A DNA stretch of 64,000 bases from Roseburia_C sp900315735 (GTDB lineage: Bacteria > Bacillota > Clostridia > Lachnospirales > Lachnospiraceae), in assembly GCA_052118425.1 (NCBI GenBank), contig JBQKHF010000012.1. One strand, given 5' to 3'. This document shows positions 7,502-15,295 of the stretch, piece after piece. Position numbers and translations under genes: made by a program. A model generated the notes under the pieces. The model was not told the origin of the DNA. It worked only from the letters and a program-made list of their open reading frames with translations, and did no database searches. The number at the start of each line of letters is the position of its first letter. The stretch's first letter is position 1.

Positions 7502-7643
7502 TCTCGCTGCTCGCGTAGCTTCGAGAAACTTTCTTTACAAGTTTCTCGAAGTATCGCGGCGCTCGCCAAATTCAAAAGAAAATAAGTTCGCTCAAGCCAG
7601 CTTGGCTCCTTCTTTTCTTTCGAATTTTTCTCACTGCTCGCGT
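7502..7643 (+). repeat. Family A dispersed repeat, copy 1 (long form)
   Basis: Contains the core hairpin CGAGAAAC...GTTTCTCG, then GCGGCGCTCGCCAAATTC, then a cargo stem with TTCGCTCAAGC and GGCTCCTTCTTTTCT, ending CTGCTCGCGTA. The same order recurs at 55598-55752, and shorter copies occur elsewhere in the window. It fills the gap between the secG terminator and the rnr start. Confidence 0.75.
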
Positions 7644-7670
7644 AAAAAAAGCTGTCGTTTACACGACAGC
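7644..7670 (-). terminator. Terminator behind secG
   Basis: On the minus strand GCTGTCGTG...TACGACAGC-type stem (GCTGTCG pairs with CGACAGC, 7651-7670) followed by seven T residues (7644-7650), ten bases after the secG stop. Confidence 0.85.
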
Positions 7671-7680
7671 TCTTTGGTTC

Positions 7681-7920
7681 TTAGAAACTTCCAATATTCA
7701 GTACGATGGAAATTAACAGGAATAAGATTACCAGTACTCTGGTTACCTTTACCAACATTCCTTCCATAGAACGACCTTTATTCTTGCCCCAATAAGTATC
7801 AGCAGCTCCGCTGATTGCTCCAAGTCCTGCGGACTTACCTTCCTGAAGAAGAATAATTACTGTCAATGCGATACATATAATAATAAATACAACTGTTAAA
7901 ACCGTTTTTAAAACTGCCAC
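7681..7920 (-). CDS. secG: Protein translocase subunit SecG
   Basis: 79 aa with two membrane helices (about 2-24 and 53-77) and the conserved loop LLQEGKSAGLGAISG. SecG joins SecYE in the membrane and helps the SecA-driven export cycle. The start is the GTG eight bases after AGGAGG; the GTG three codons upstream overlaps that SD. The secG-rnr-smpB-ssrA order is common in Clostridia. Confidence 0.93.
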   Translation of the reverse strand: MAVLKTVLTVVFIIICIALTVIILLQEGKSAGLGAISGAADTYWGKNKGRSMEGMLVKVTRVLVILFLLISIVLNIGSF

Positions 7921-7962
7921 GAATGACACCTCCTGTGGATTTATAATACTCGTAACTTTGAC

Positions 7963-7991
7963 AGTATATCATACACAAGGACAAATTACAA
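7963..7991 (-). promoter_or_regulatory. secG promoter
   Basis: Minus strand TTGTAA (7986-7991), 17-bp spacer, TATACT (7963-7968). Confidence 0.65.
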
Positions 7992-8021
7992 CCACTTATT
8001 TCGTGAATCCTTAAAAATCTG

Positions 8022-9287
8022 TTACGATTCCTCTATCCGAATCAGTCGATTATATTTTGCCGTCCGCTCGCCACGGCACGGTGCTCCGGTCTTAATCAAG
8101 TCACTGCCAAGTCCTACTGACAAATCCGCTATGGTCGTATCCTCGGTCTCGCCGCTCCGGTGGGACATGATGGTCTCATAACCATGTTCTTTTGCCATGC
8201 GGATGGCTTCCATCGTTTCTGAGAGAGTTCCAATCTGGTTTGGCTTAATCAGAATCGCATTGCCGCATCCCATGGAAATTCCTTTATTCAGGCGCACCGG
8301 ATTCGTGACAAATAAATCATCACCTACCAGAATCACTTTATCTCCTACTTTTTCTGTCAGACGTTTCCAGCCATCCCAGTCCTCTTCGTCCAGTGGGTCT
8401 TCAATAGAATAAATCGGAAAACGGCGAATCATCTTTTCCCAGTGAACAATCAGTTCGTCTGTGGTATAACGCTTGCCGGATTTCGGCAGATAATATTCTC
8501 CCGGAGCATTGCCTTTCCATTCACTGGCGGCTGCATCCAGAGAAATCATAAACTGCTTGCCTCTGCCACAGCTGTATCCTGCTTTGGTAATGGCTTCCAT
8601 AATAAGCTGGATGGCTTCCTCCTCATTTGCAATATTTGGAGCAAAACCGCCTTCGTCTCCTACTGCCACAGACAGTCCACGGTTCTTTAATAATTTTTTC
8701 AAATGATGATAGACTTCTGCACACCAGCGGATTCCTTCGGTAATACTGTCTGCACCAATTGGAAGTATCATAAATTCCTGAACATCCAGATTGTTATCGG
8801 AATGTGCGCCACCATTTAAAATATTCATCATCGGCACCGGAATCGTCACCGCATTTACACCGCCCACATAACGGTAAAGCGGCATCTGCAATGCTTTTGC
8901 CGCTGCTTTGGCACAGGCTAAGGATACACTTAAGATTGCATTGGCTCCAAGGCTTCCTTTGTTCTCTGTTCCGTCCAATTCCAGCATCCGTGCGTCCAGA
9001 CTCTCCTGCCGCAATACATTTCTTCCTACCAGTGCTTTTGCAATTCTTGTATTTACATTTTCCACTGCCTGCTGCACACCATTTCCACCATATCGCTCGC
9101 CGCCATCTCTTAATTCAATGGCTTCAAATTCTCCGGTACTGGCTCCGGAAGGTGCTGCCGCCCGGGCAGTGGACTTCTTCCCGCTTGTCTCTGTCTCCAC
9201 AGTCACTTCTGTTTCTATCGTAGGATTTCCTCTGGAATCTAATATTTCTCTTGCATGAATTCGTGTTATCGTCATTTTTACAGCCAT
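8022..9287 (-). CDS. eno: Enolase
   Basis: 421 aa. Converts 2-phosphoglycerate to phosphoenolpyruvate. Visible signatures are the SGAS mobile loop near 45, VGDEGGFAPN, the metal ligand in SIEDPLDEEDW, the catalytic Lys in ILIKPNQIGTLSET and SHRSGETEDTTIADL. The N-terminus reads MAVKMTITRIHAREILDSRG. The ATG is eight bases after AAAGGAG. That SD lies inside the 3' arm of a strong hairpin in the leader (9291-9349), which suggests control of translation or termination. The gene has its own promoter-like sequence overlapping the end of purB. Confidence 0.97.
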   Translation of the reverse strand: MAVKMTITRIHAREILDSRGNPTIETEVTVETETSGKKSTARAAAPSGASTGEFEAIELRDGGERYGGNGVQQAVENVNTRIAKALVGRNVLRQESLDARMLELDGTENKGSLGANAILSVSLACAKAAAKALQMPLYRYVGGVNAVTIPVPMMNILNGGAHSDNNLDVQEFMILPIGADSITEGIRWCAEVYHHLKKLLKNRGLSVAVGDEGGFAPNIANEEEAIQLIMEAITKAGYSCGRGKQFMISLDAAASEWKGNAPGEYYLPKSGKRYTTDELIVHWEKMIRRFPIYSIEDPLDEEDWDGWKRLTEKVGDKVILVGDDLFVTNPVRLNKGISMGCGNAILIKPNQIGTLSETMEAIRMAKEHGYETIMSHRSGETEDTTIADLSVGLGSDLIKTGAPCRGERTAKYNRLIRIEES

Positions 9288-9290
9288 AAA

Positions 9291-9349
9291 AAAATCTCCT
9301 TTTGAAAATAGTCTGAATTAATAGTTCAGTATCTCCAAAAGAAGATTTT
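9291..9349 (-). promoter_or_regulatory. Hairpin overlapping the enolase SD (terminator or translational switch)
   Basis: On the minus strand AAAATCTTCTTTTG (9349-9336) pairs with CAAAAGGAGATTTT (9304-9291), 14 bp with one G-U; the loop holds a further stem CTGAA/TTCAG. A run of T residues follows directly up to the ATG. The 3' arm contains the AGGAG used by eno. It can work as the purB terminator, and when folded would hide the eno SD. Confidence 0.7.
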
Positions 9350-9371
9350 TTATTCTTTCGAAATAATTTCG

Positions 9372-9401
9372 ATTATACGTTAATCTCAGCTGTCATACCA
9401 A
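9372..9401 (-). promoter_or_regulatory. Candidate eno promoter overlapping the purB stop
   Basis: Minus strand TTGGTA (9396-9401), 18-bp spacer, TATAAT (9372-9377). The TAA stop of purB is part of the -10 box. Confidence 0.5.
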
Positions 9402-10806
9402 GAATCTCTTTGTTGTCATCCAAAATCGGCTGTACCACATTCTTTAAGAAGGCATCTACCTGAATCGGTGCTCTTCCCACATATTTTGCAGGATCCATAT
9501 TCTGCTTCAGCTCTTCTAAGGTTGTGTGGAATGCAGGTTCTGCAGCAATCAGCTCAAGAAGGTTGTTCTCTTTACCTTCCTGTTTTACATTCTTGCCCGC
9601 TTCCATGGAAAGTACACGAATCTTCTCATGTAATTCCTGACGGTCACCACCAGCTTTTACAGCATCCATCATGATATTTTCGGTTGCCATAAATGGAAGC
9701 TCGCTCATCATGTGTTTGTAAATAACTTTTTCATATACAACAAGTCCGTCTACTACATTTAAGCAGAGGTCTAAGATTCCATCGATTGCAAGGAAGCCTT
9801 CCGGAATGGAAAGACGCTTATTTGCAGAGTCATCAAGAGTTCTTTCAAACCACTGGGTTGCGGATGTAATTGCCGGGTTTAATGCATCAATCATGACATA
9901 ACGGGAAAGGGATGCAATACGCTCACTACGCATTGGATTTCTCTTATATGCCATTGCAGAGGAACCAATCTGGCTCTTCTCAAACGGTTCTTCCACTTCT
10001 TTCAGGTGCTGCAGAAGACGGATGTCATTGGACATCTTATGCGCACTTGCTGCGATACCTGCTAAAATGTTAGCAACTCTGGTATCTACTTTTCTGGAAT
10101 AGGTCTGTCCGGATACTGCATAGCACTCCTTGAAGCCCATTTTCTGTGCAATCATCGGATCAATCTTATCGATGGTTTCCTGATCTCCATCAAAAAGTTC
10201 CTGGAAGCTTGCCTGTGTTCCTGTTGTTCCTTTAGAGCCTAAAAGCTTCAGACTGCCTAATACATAATCTAAGTCTTCCAAATCCATAATGAATTCCTGG
10301 CACCACAGTGTTGCACGTTTTCCAACAGTGGTTGGCTGTGCCGGCTGGAAATGGGTAAATGCCAGTGTCGGCTGATTCTTGTATTTATCTGCAAATTTTG
10401 CCAGTTCTGCAATAACATTTACTAATTTCTTACGAACCAGTTTTAATGCCTCTGACATAATAATGATATCGGTATTATCACCAACGTAGCAGGAAGTTGC
10501 TCCTAAATGGATGATTCCTTTTGCTTTCGGGCACTGTACGCCGTAAGCATATACATGGGACATAACATCATGACGTACTTCTTTTTCTCTTGCTTTTGCC
10601 ACATCATAGTTGATGTCATCCTTGTGTGCCTTTAATTCGTCAATCTGTTCCTGTGTAATATCAAGTCCCAGTTCTTTTTCGGTCTCTGCCAATGCAATCC
10701 AGAGTCTTCTCCAGGTACGGAATTTCATATCCGGGGAAAAGATGTACTGCATTTCTTTGCTGGCATAACGCTCTGATAATGGGCTGTTATATCTATCGGT
10801 ACTCAT
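9373..10806 (-). CDS. purB: Adenylosuccinate lyase
   Basis: 477 aa. Cleaves SAICAR and adenylosuccinate, releasing fumarate in two steps of purine synthesis. The fumarase/ASL-superfamily signature loop is visible as GSSAMAYKRNPM at about 280-291, with TSCYVGDNTD and THFQPAQPTT upstream. The N-terminus NSPLSERYASKEM is typical of the longer clostridial form. SD AAAGGAG lies eight bases before the ATG. It follows purF on the same strand after a 184-bp gap that contains a strong hairpin, so it may be the third gene of a purC-purF-purB operon. Confidence 0.96.
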   Translation of the reverse strand: MSTDRYNSPLSERYASKEMQYIFSPDMKFRTWRRLWIALAETEKELGLDITQEQIDELKAHKDDINYDVAKAREKEVRHDVMSHVYAYGVQCPKAKGIIHLGATSCYVGDNTDIIIMSEALKLVRKKLVNVIAELAKFADKYKNQPTLAFTHFQPAQPTTVGKRATLWCQEFIMDLEDLDYVLGSLKLLGSKGTTGTQASFQELFDGDQETIDKIDPMIAQKMGFKECYAVSGQTYSRKVDTRVANILAGIAASAHKMSNDIRLLQHLKEVEEPFEKSQIGSSAMAYKRNPMRSERIASLSRYVMIDALNPAITSATQWFERTLDDSANKRLSIPEGFLAIDGILDLCLNVVDGLVVYEKVIYKHMMSELPFMATENIMMDAVKAGGDRQELHEKIRVLSMEAGKNVKQEGKENNLLELIAAEPAFHTTLEELKQNMDPAKYVGRAPIQVDAFLKNVVQPILDDNKEILGMTAEINV

Positions 10807-10909
10807 ATGTGTGCTCCTTTTTCAAAAAATAATAATATAAATAAATTGCTCAGCGCTCCGCTCGGAAGCTTGGCTTCCTCGCTGTCCGTTGCACCTTCGT
10901 GCACCGAAC

Positions 10910-10971
10910 CATCCGGTTGCCGGTGAAGTCTGTTTCATGCAATCATGAACACCCCGCCCGGCAACCGGATG
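10910..10971. repeat. Strong intergenic hairpin between purF and purB
   Basis: A perfect 14-bp stem CATCCGGTTGCCGG (10910-10923) / CCGGCAACCGGATG (10958-10971) encloses a second hairpin GTTTCATG-CAAT-CATGAAC. Two smaller hairpins (GGAAGC/GCTTCC and GCACC/GGTGC types) flank it at 10864-10905. There is no T run, so it is not a simple terminator; it could stabilise the purF 3' end. It shares CCGGCAACCGG with the family E core. Confidence 0.7.
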
Positions 10972-10990
10972 ACCGCTGTGTCAGTCTGCT

Positions 10991-12436
10991 TTATCGCTCA
11001 TAGTCGCCACGGATATCCTCTTTTGGCGGCTCCATCGGATATTTTCCGGTAAAGCATCCTTTACAGATTGGAAGTCCTCCTACCAGCTGCTCTAAACGCT
11101 CTATCTTTAAGTATCCCAAAGAATCGGCACCGATTATCTTCCGGATATCTTCGATGGTTCTGTTATAGGCAATCAACTGTTCCCGCTCCGGAATATCGGT
11201 TCCAAAGTAACATGGCCATAAGAATGGCGGGGAACTGATTCTTACATGCACTTCTGTGGCACCGGCTTCTTTTAACATATTTACGATACGGTCAGATGTG
11301 GTTCCACGCACGATGGAATCGTCAATCATAATGACACGCTTGCCACGGACTGATTCTGCCAGTACATTTAATTTTACTCTTACGCTGGATTCTCTGCTGC
11401 TCTGCTTTGGCTTGATGAAGGTTCGTCCCACATAACCATTTTTTACAAAAGCAGTTCCATATGGAATACCGGACTGCAGGGCATAACCCTGGGCTGCTGC
11501 ATTTCCGGACTCCGGTACACCTACTACCAGGTCTGCATCTACCGGTGAATCCATTGCAAGGAAACGTCCTGCCTGGATACGGGATGCATAAACGCTGACT
11601 CCGTCAATATGGCTGTCCGGTCTCGCAAAATATATGTATTCAAAAATACAACGTGCTTCCTGTTCTTTTGGAAGACACATGGTCATATCAGACTGAATAC
11701 CGCCTTCCGGTGAAATTGTTACCACTTCTCCCGGCAATACGTCTCTGACATACTCTGCATCAATGGTCTCCAAGGCACAGGTCTCAGAAGTAATGATATA
11801 AGCATTGTCACGTTTTCCGATTACAAGGGGTTTGAAGCCATATGGGTCTCTTGCGCCAATCAGCTTACGAGGGCTGGCTACAACCAGAGCATAAGCTCCT
11901 TTTAACTTCTGGCAGGCTCTGCGTACTGCTTCCTCGGCTGTCTTGGAATTCAGACGCTCTCTTGCAATGTGGTAAGCAATTACCTCAGAATCAATGGTGG
12001 TCTGGAAAATTGCTCCGGTATATTCCAAATCTTTACGAAGCTCCTTCGCATTGATGAGGTTTCCGTTGTGTGCCAATGCCAGCGTACCTTTTACATAATT
12101 CAATACCAGCGGCTGTGCATTCTCACGGGTGGAAGAACCTGCAGTGGAATAGCGGACATGACCAACTCCGATATCACCCTTCATTGCTTCTAACTGTTTT
12201 CCGGTAAATACTTCGTTTACCAGTCCCATATCTTTATAGGAAGTAACTTTTCCCTTCGGTCCGTTTGTCTCACTTACTGCAATACCACAGCTCTCCTGTC
12301 CTCTGTGCTGTAATGCAAACAGACCATAATAAATACTGGAAGCCACATCATTTCCGTCAAAATCATACATGCCGAAGACGCCACATTCTTCATGCAGTCC
12401 GTCCCATGGGCTTTCCTTTAATTCATTGTTATTCAT
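10991..12436 (-). CDS. purF: Amidophosphoribosyltransferase
   Basis: 481 aa. First step of purine synthesis: glutamine plus PRPP to phosphoribosylamine. The glutaminase nucleophile is the Cys of HEECGVFG at position 18, preceded by a short propeptide that is normally removed. The PRPP-binding motif VIMIDDSIVRGTT lies near residue 365-377. The C-terminal CKGC motif resembles ligands of the Fe-S cluster of the Bacillus-type enzyme. SD AGGAGAACCCT precedes the ATG. It starts 21 bp after purC and is surely co-transcribed with it. Confidence 0.96.
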   Translation of the reverse strand: MNNNELKESPWDGLHEECGVFGMYDFDGNDVASSIYYGLFALQHRGQESCGIAVSETNGPKGKVTSYKDMGLVNEVFTGKQLEAMKGDIGVGHVRYSTAGSSTRENAQPLVLNYVKGTLALAHNGNLINAKELRKDLEYTGAIFQTTIDSEVIAYHIARERLNSKTAEEAVRRACQKLKGAYALVVASPRKLIGARDPYGFKPLVIGKRDNAYIITSETCALETIDAEYVRDVLPGEVVTISPEGGIQSDMTMCLPKEQEARCIFEYIYFARPDSHIDGVSVYASRIQAGRFLAMDSPVDADLVVGVPESGNAAAQGYALQSGIPYGTAFVKNGYVGRTFIKPKQSSRESSVRVKLNVLAESVRGKRVIMIDDSIVRGTTSDRIVNMLKEAGATEVHVRISSPPFLWPCYFGTDIPEREQLIAYNRTIEDIRKIIGADSLGYLKIERLEQLVGGLPICKGCFTGKYPMEPPKEDIRGDYER

Positions 12437-12457
12437 AGGGTTCTCCTGACTATATTT

Positions 12458-13330
12458 TTAAGCAAATTTCTTACCGGTCAGTAATTCAAATGCTTCTTCG
12501 TATTTCTCAATTGTCTTCTCGATTACTTCATCCGGAAGGAGATAATCACTGTCTGGATTGGCTTTTAACCAGTCTCTTACAAACTGTTTGTCATAAGAAG
12601 GCTGTCCCTGTCCCGGTTTGTATCTTTCTAATGGCCAGAAACGGGAGCTGTCCGGTGTCAGCATCTCATCACCTAAAACTACATTTCCATTCTCATCGAG
12701 ACCAAATTCAAACTTGGTATCTGCAATGATGATTCCTTTGCTTAATGCGTATTCTGCACATTTCTTGTAAAGTGCGATGGTATATTCTTTAATCTTTTCT
12801 GCATACTCTGCGCCTTTGCCCGGGAATGCTTTCTCTAATACGTCAATACTCTGTTCAAAAGAAATATTCTCGTCATGGTCACCAATCTCAGCTTTGGTAC
12901 TTGGTGTGTAAATCGGCTCAGGTAATTTATCGGATTCTACAAGTCCTTCCGGTAATTTGATTCCGCAGACGGTTCCGTTCTCTTTGTAGCTTGCCCAGCC
13001 ACTTCCGGTAATATATCCACGAACGATACATTCGATTGGAATCATTTCCAGTTTCTTGCACATCATGCTGTTGCCATCATATTTCTCATTCTGGAAAAAT
13101 TCCGGCATATCTTTTACATCAACGGAAAGCATATGGTTTGGCACGATATCCTTTGTAAAATCGAACCAGAATCTGGACATCTGTGTCAGAATTGCGCCCT
13201 TATTGGTAACCTTATTCTTTAAAATATGGTCAAACGCTGAAATTCTGTCTGTTGCAACAATGATAAGGCTTTCTCCATTATCATATACTTCTCTTACTTT
13301 TCCTTCTTTAAATGGTTTAAATTCCTGCAT
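12458..13330 (-). CDS. purC: SAICAR synthetase (phosphoribosylaminoimidazole-succinocarboxamide synthase)
   Basis: 290 aa. Joins aspartate to CAIR using ATP. Visible family blocks are GKVREVYD, VATDRISAFD, VPNHMLSVD, PIECIVRGYITGSGW and DTKFEFGLDENG. The ATG chosen follows GGAGG by eleven bases (MQEFKPFKEG); an extension of eleven codons upstream contains that SD. It is the first gene after a good promoter and a 65-base leader, too short for a purine riboswitch. Confidence 0.95.
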   Translation of the reverse strand: MQEFKPFKEGKVREVYDNGESLIIVATDRISAFDHILKNKVTNKGAILTQMSRFWFDFTKDIVPNHMLSVDVKDMPEFFQNEKYDGNSMMCKKLEMIPIECIVRGYITGSGWASYKENGTVCGIKLPEGLVESDKLPEPIYTPSTKAEIGDHDENISFEQSIDVLEKAFPGKGAEYAEKIKEYTIALYKKCAEYALSKGIIIADTKFEFGLDENGNVVLGDEMLTPDSSRFWPLERYKPGQGQPSYDKQFVRDWLKANPDSDYLLPDEVIEKTIEKYEEAFELLTGKKFA

Positions 13331-13394
13331 ACTGCTTTTGTCCTCCATTTTATGCTTTCGCAAATTTTTGTTGTGATAAAAAACACTACTGGAA

Positions 13395-13424
13395 AATTAT
13401 AATACAGTGTCTTTTAGAAAGTCA
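13395..13424 (-). promoter_or_regulatory. purC operon promoter
   Basis: Minus strand TTGACT (13419-13424), 18-bp spacer, TATAAT (13395-13400). No PurR-box or riboswitch seen. Confidence 0.75.
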
Positions 13425-13553
13425 ATGAATTTGGGCGAAGTGTCCCTTTTGCCCCATATAGAAAAATGAGCGAAATTTATTAGTTTTTTTGTCTAATATT
13501 TTCTATTTATAAGTATTATTAATATATGCATTGGAAAATACTTATCTATAGCA

Positions 13554-13591
13554 AAAGATTCTGTACCTTGTACTTAAGATACAGAATCTTT
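13554..13591 (-). terminator. Terminator behind gpmI
   Basis: 12-bp perfect stem AAAGATTCTGTA / TACAGAATCTTT (13554-13565 and 13580-13591) with a 14-nt loop and T-rich 3' end on both strands. Confidence 0.75.
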
Positions 13592-13597
13592 CTATTT

Positions 13598-13690
13598 ACG
13601 CGAGTAGCAAGAAAATTGCATGCTTGCATGCAGATTTGGCGAGCACCGCGATAACTCGAGAAACTCGCAAAGCGTGTTTCTTGTAGTTGG
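13598..13690 (-). repeat. Family A dispersed repeat, copy 2
   Basis: In reverse orientation it reads CAACTACAAGAAACACGC, TTTGCGAGTTTCTCGAG, TTATCGCGGTGCTCGCC, then a cargo hairpin TGCATGCAAGCATGCA and TTTCTTGCTACTCGCG. Same order as copies at 7502 and 55598 with a different cargo stem. Confidence 0.75.
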
Positions 13691-13713
13691 CATTTTACCT
13701 TTACGGTCTTATT

Positions 13714-15255
13714 TTATTTTTTGATTAATAAAGATTTTCCAGTCATTTCTTTTGGCTGTTCCATTCCCATCAGCTCGATTAATGTAGGAGCGATATCTGC
13801 GAGACATCCGCCCTCTCTTAAGCCGTATGCAGGGTCTGCATTTACCAGAATGAATGGTACCGGATTGGTGGTATGTGCTGTAAATGGTTCGCCTGTTTCA
13901 TAATCGATTAACTGCTCTGCATTTCCGTGGTCTGCACAGATGAACATCTGTCCGTCAACCTCTTTTAATGCTGCAACAGCTTTGCCTACGCACTCATCAA
14001 CTGCTTCTACTGCCTTGATTGCTGCAGCCTGAACTCCGGTATGTCCAACCATATCCGGGTTAGCAAAGTTGATTACGATTACATCATATTTCTCAGATTT
14101 GATGGCATCTACTAATTTATCACATACTTCGTATGCGCTCATTTCCGGTTTCAAATCATAGGTTGCTACCTTTGGTGATTTTACCAGAATTCTTTCTTCG
14201 CCTTTGTTTGGCTCTTCTACTCCACCATTGAAGAAGAATGTTACATGTGCATATTTCTCAGTCTCAGCGATTCTTGCCTGAGTCTTGCCATTGTCTGCAA
14301 GGAACTGTCCAAATGTATTGGTAAGCTCTACCTTGTGGAATGCAACGGTTTTGTTTGGAATGGTTCCATCGTATTCTGTGAAGCATACATAAGTTACGTT
14401 CTTTCTTGCGCCTCTGTCAAATCCATCGAACTCATCTGCACAGAATGCTCTGGTAATCTCTCTTGCACGGTCAGGACGGAAGTTAAAGAAGATAATGGTA
14501 TCGTTATCCTGTACAGTTGCTGTTGGAGCACCATTTTTCATGATTACAGTCGGAACTACGAACTCATCTGTTACATCTTTTGCATAAGATGCATCAATTG
14601 CTGCAACAGCGCTGTCTGCTGTCTCGCCAACACCTTCTGTAATTGCTTTATATGCTTTTTCCACACGATCCCAACGGTTATCACGGTCCATTGCATAGTA
14701 ACGTCCGTTAATGGTTGCGATTTCACCAACACCTATTTCTTTCATTTTGGCTTCCAGTTCTTCGATGAAGCCTTTTCCGGAAGTAGGTGCTGTATCACGG
14801 CCGTCTAAGAAGCAGTGTACATATACTTTGTCCACGCCTTCTTTTTTTGCCATTTCCAGAAGTCCAAATAAATGTGTAATGTGGCTGTGAACTCCACCCT
14901 CGGATAATAATCCATATAAATGAAGGGCAGAACCGTTGTCTTTTACATTTTTCATACCGGCAAGTAATGCTTCATTTTTGAAGAAATCTCCATCTTCGAT
15001 TTCTTTGGTAATTCTGGTTAATTCCTGGTATACAATTCTTCCTGCACCCATGTTCATATGTCCTACTTCGGAGTTACCCATCTGTCCGTCCGGAAGTCCT
15101 ACGGCAAGTCCGCTTGCATTTCCTTTTACCCATGGATAATCTTTCATCAGTGCATCAATGTTTGGCTTGTTTGCCTGGGCTACTGCATTTCCCTCAGTTT
15201 TGTCATTCAGACCAAAACCATCTAAAATCATCAATACGGTTGGTTTTTTACTCAT
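13714..15255 (-). CDS. gpmI: 2,3-bisphosphoglycerate-independent phosphoglycerate mutase
   Basis: 513 aa, normal length. Interconverts 3- and 2-phosphoglycerate using two Mn ions and a phosphoserine. The nucleophile Ser is in MGNSEVGHMN near residue 62; metal ligands appear in MILDGFGL at the start, HCFLDGRDTAP, VVINFANPDMVGHTG and FICADHGNAEQ. It is separated from gap-pgk-tpiA here and instead follows a CapA-like gene by 40 bp, so it may share the promoter at 16768-16796. SD GAAAAG... AACATG is modest. Confidence 0.96.
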   Translation of the reverse strand: MSKKPTVLMILDGFGLNDKTEGNAVAQANKPNIDALMKDYPWVKGNASGLAVGLPDGQMGNSEVGHMNMGAGRIVYQELTRITKEIEDGDFFKNEALLAGMKNVKDNGSALHLYGLLSEGGVHSHITHLFGLLEMAKKEGVDKVYVHCFLDGRDTAPTSGKGFIEELEAKMKEIGVGEIATINGRYYAMDRDNRWDRVEKAYKAITEGVGETADSAVAAIDASYAKDVTDEFVVPTVIMKNGAPTATVQDNDTIIFFNFRPDRAREITRAFCADEFDGFDRGARKNVTYVCFTEYDGTIPNKTVAFHKVELTNTFGQFLADNGKTQARIAETEKYAHVTFFFNGGVEEPNKGEERILVKSPKVATYDLKPEMSAYEVCDKLVDAIKSEKYDVIVINFANPDMVGHTGVQAAAIKAVEAVDECVGKAVAALKEVDGQMFICADHGNAEQLIDYETGEPFTAHTTNPVPFILVNADPAYGLREGGCLADIAPTLIELMGMEQPKEMTGKSLLIKK

Positions 15256-15295
15256 GTTTTTTCCTCTTTTCTTTAAAATCTTCTATTGAAACGGA

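Noticed and set aside
7483..7575. N-terminal extension of RNase R
   Set aside because: Starts with TTG inside a family A repeat with no SD; the ATG at 7482 has one.
5443..7769. Several plus-strand ORFs of 60-160 codons opposite rnr and secG
   Set aside because: They are antisense shadows without SD or recognisable protein sequence; the same holds for the many ORFs opposite eno, purF, gpmI, suf and pgk.
13331..13394. Purine riboswitch before purC
   Set aside because: Only about 65 bases separate the promoter from the start and no purine-aptamer consensus is visible.
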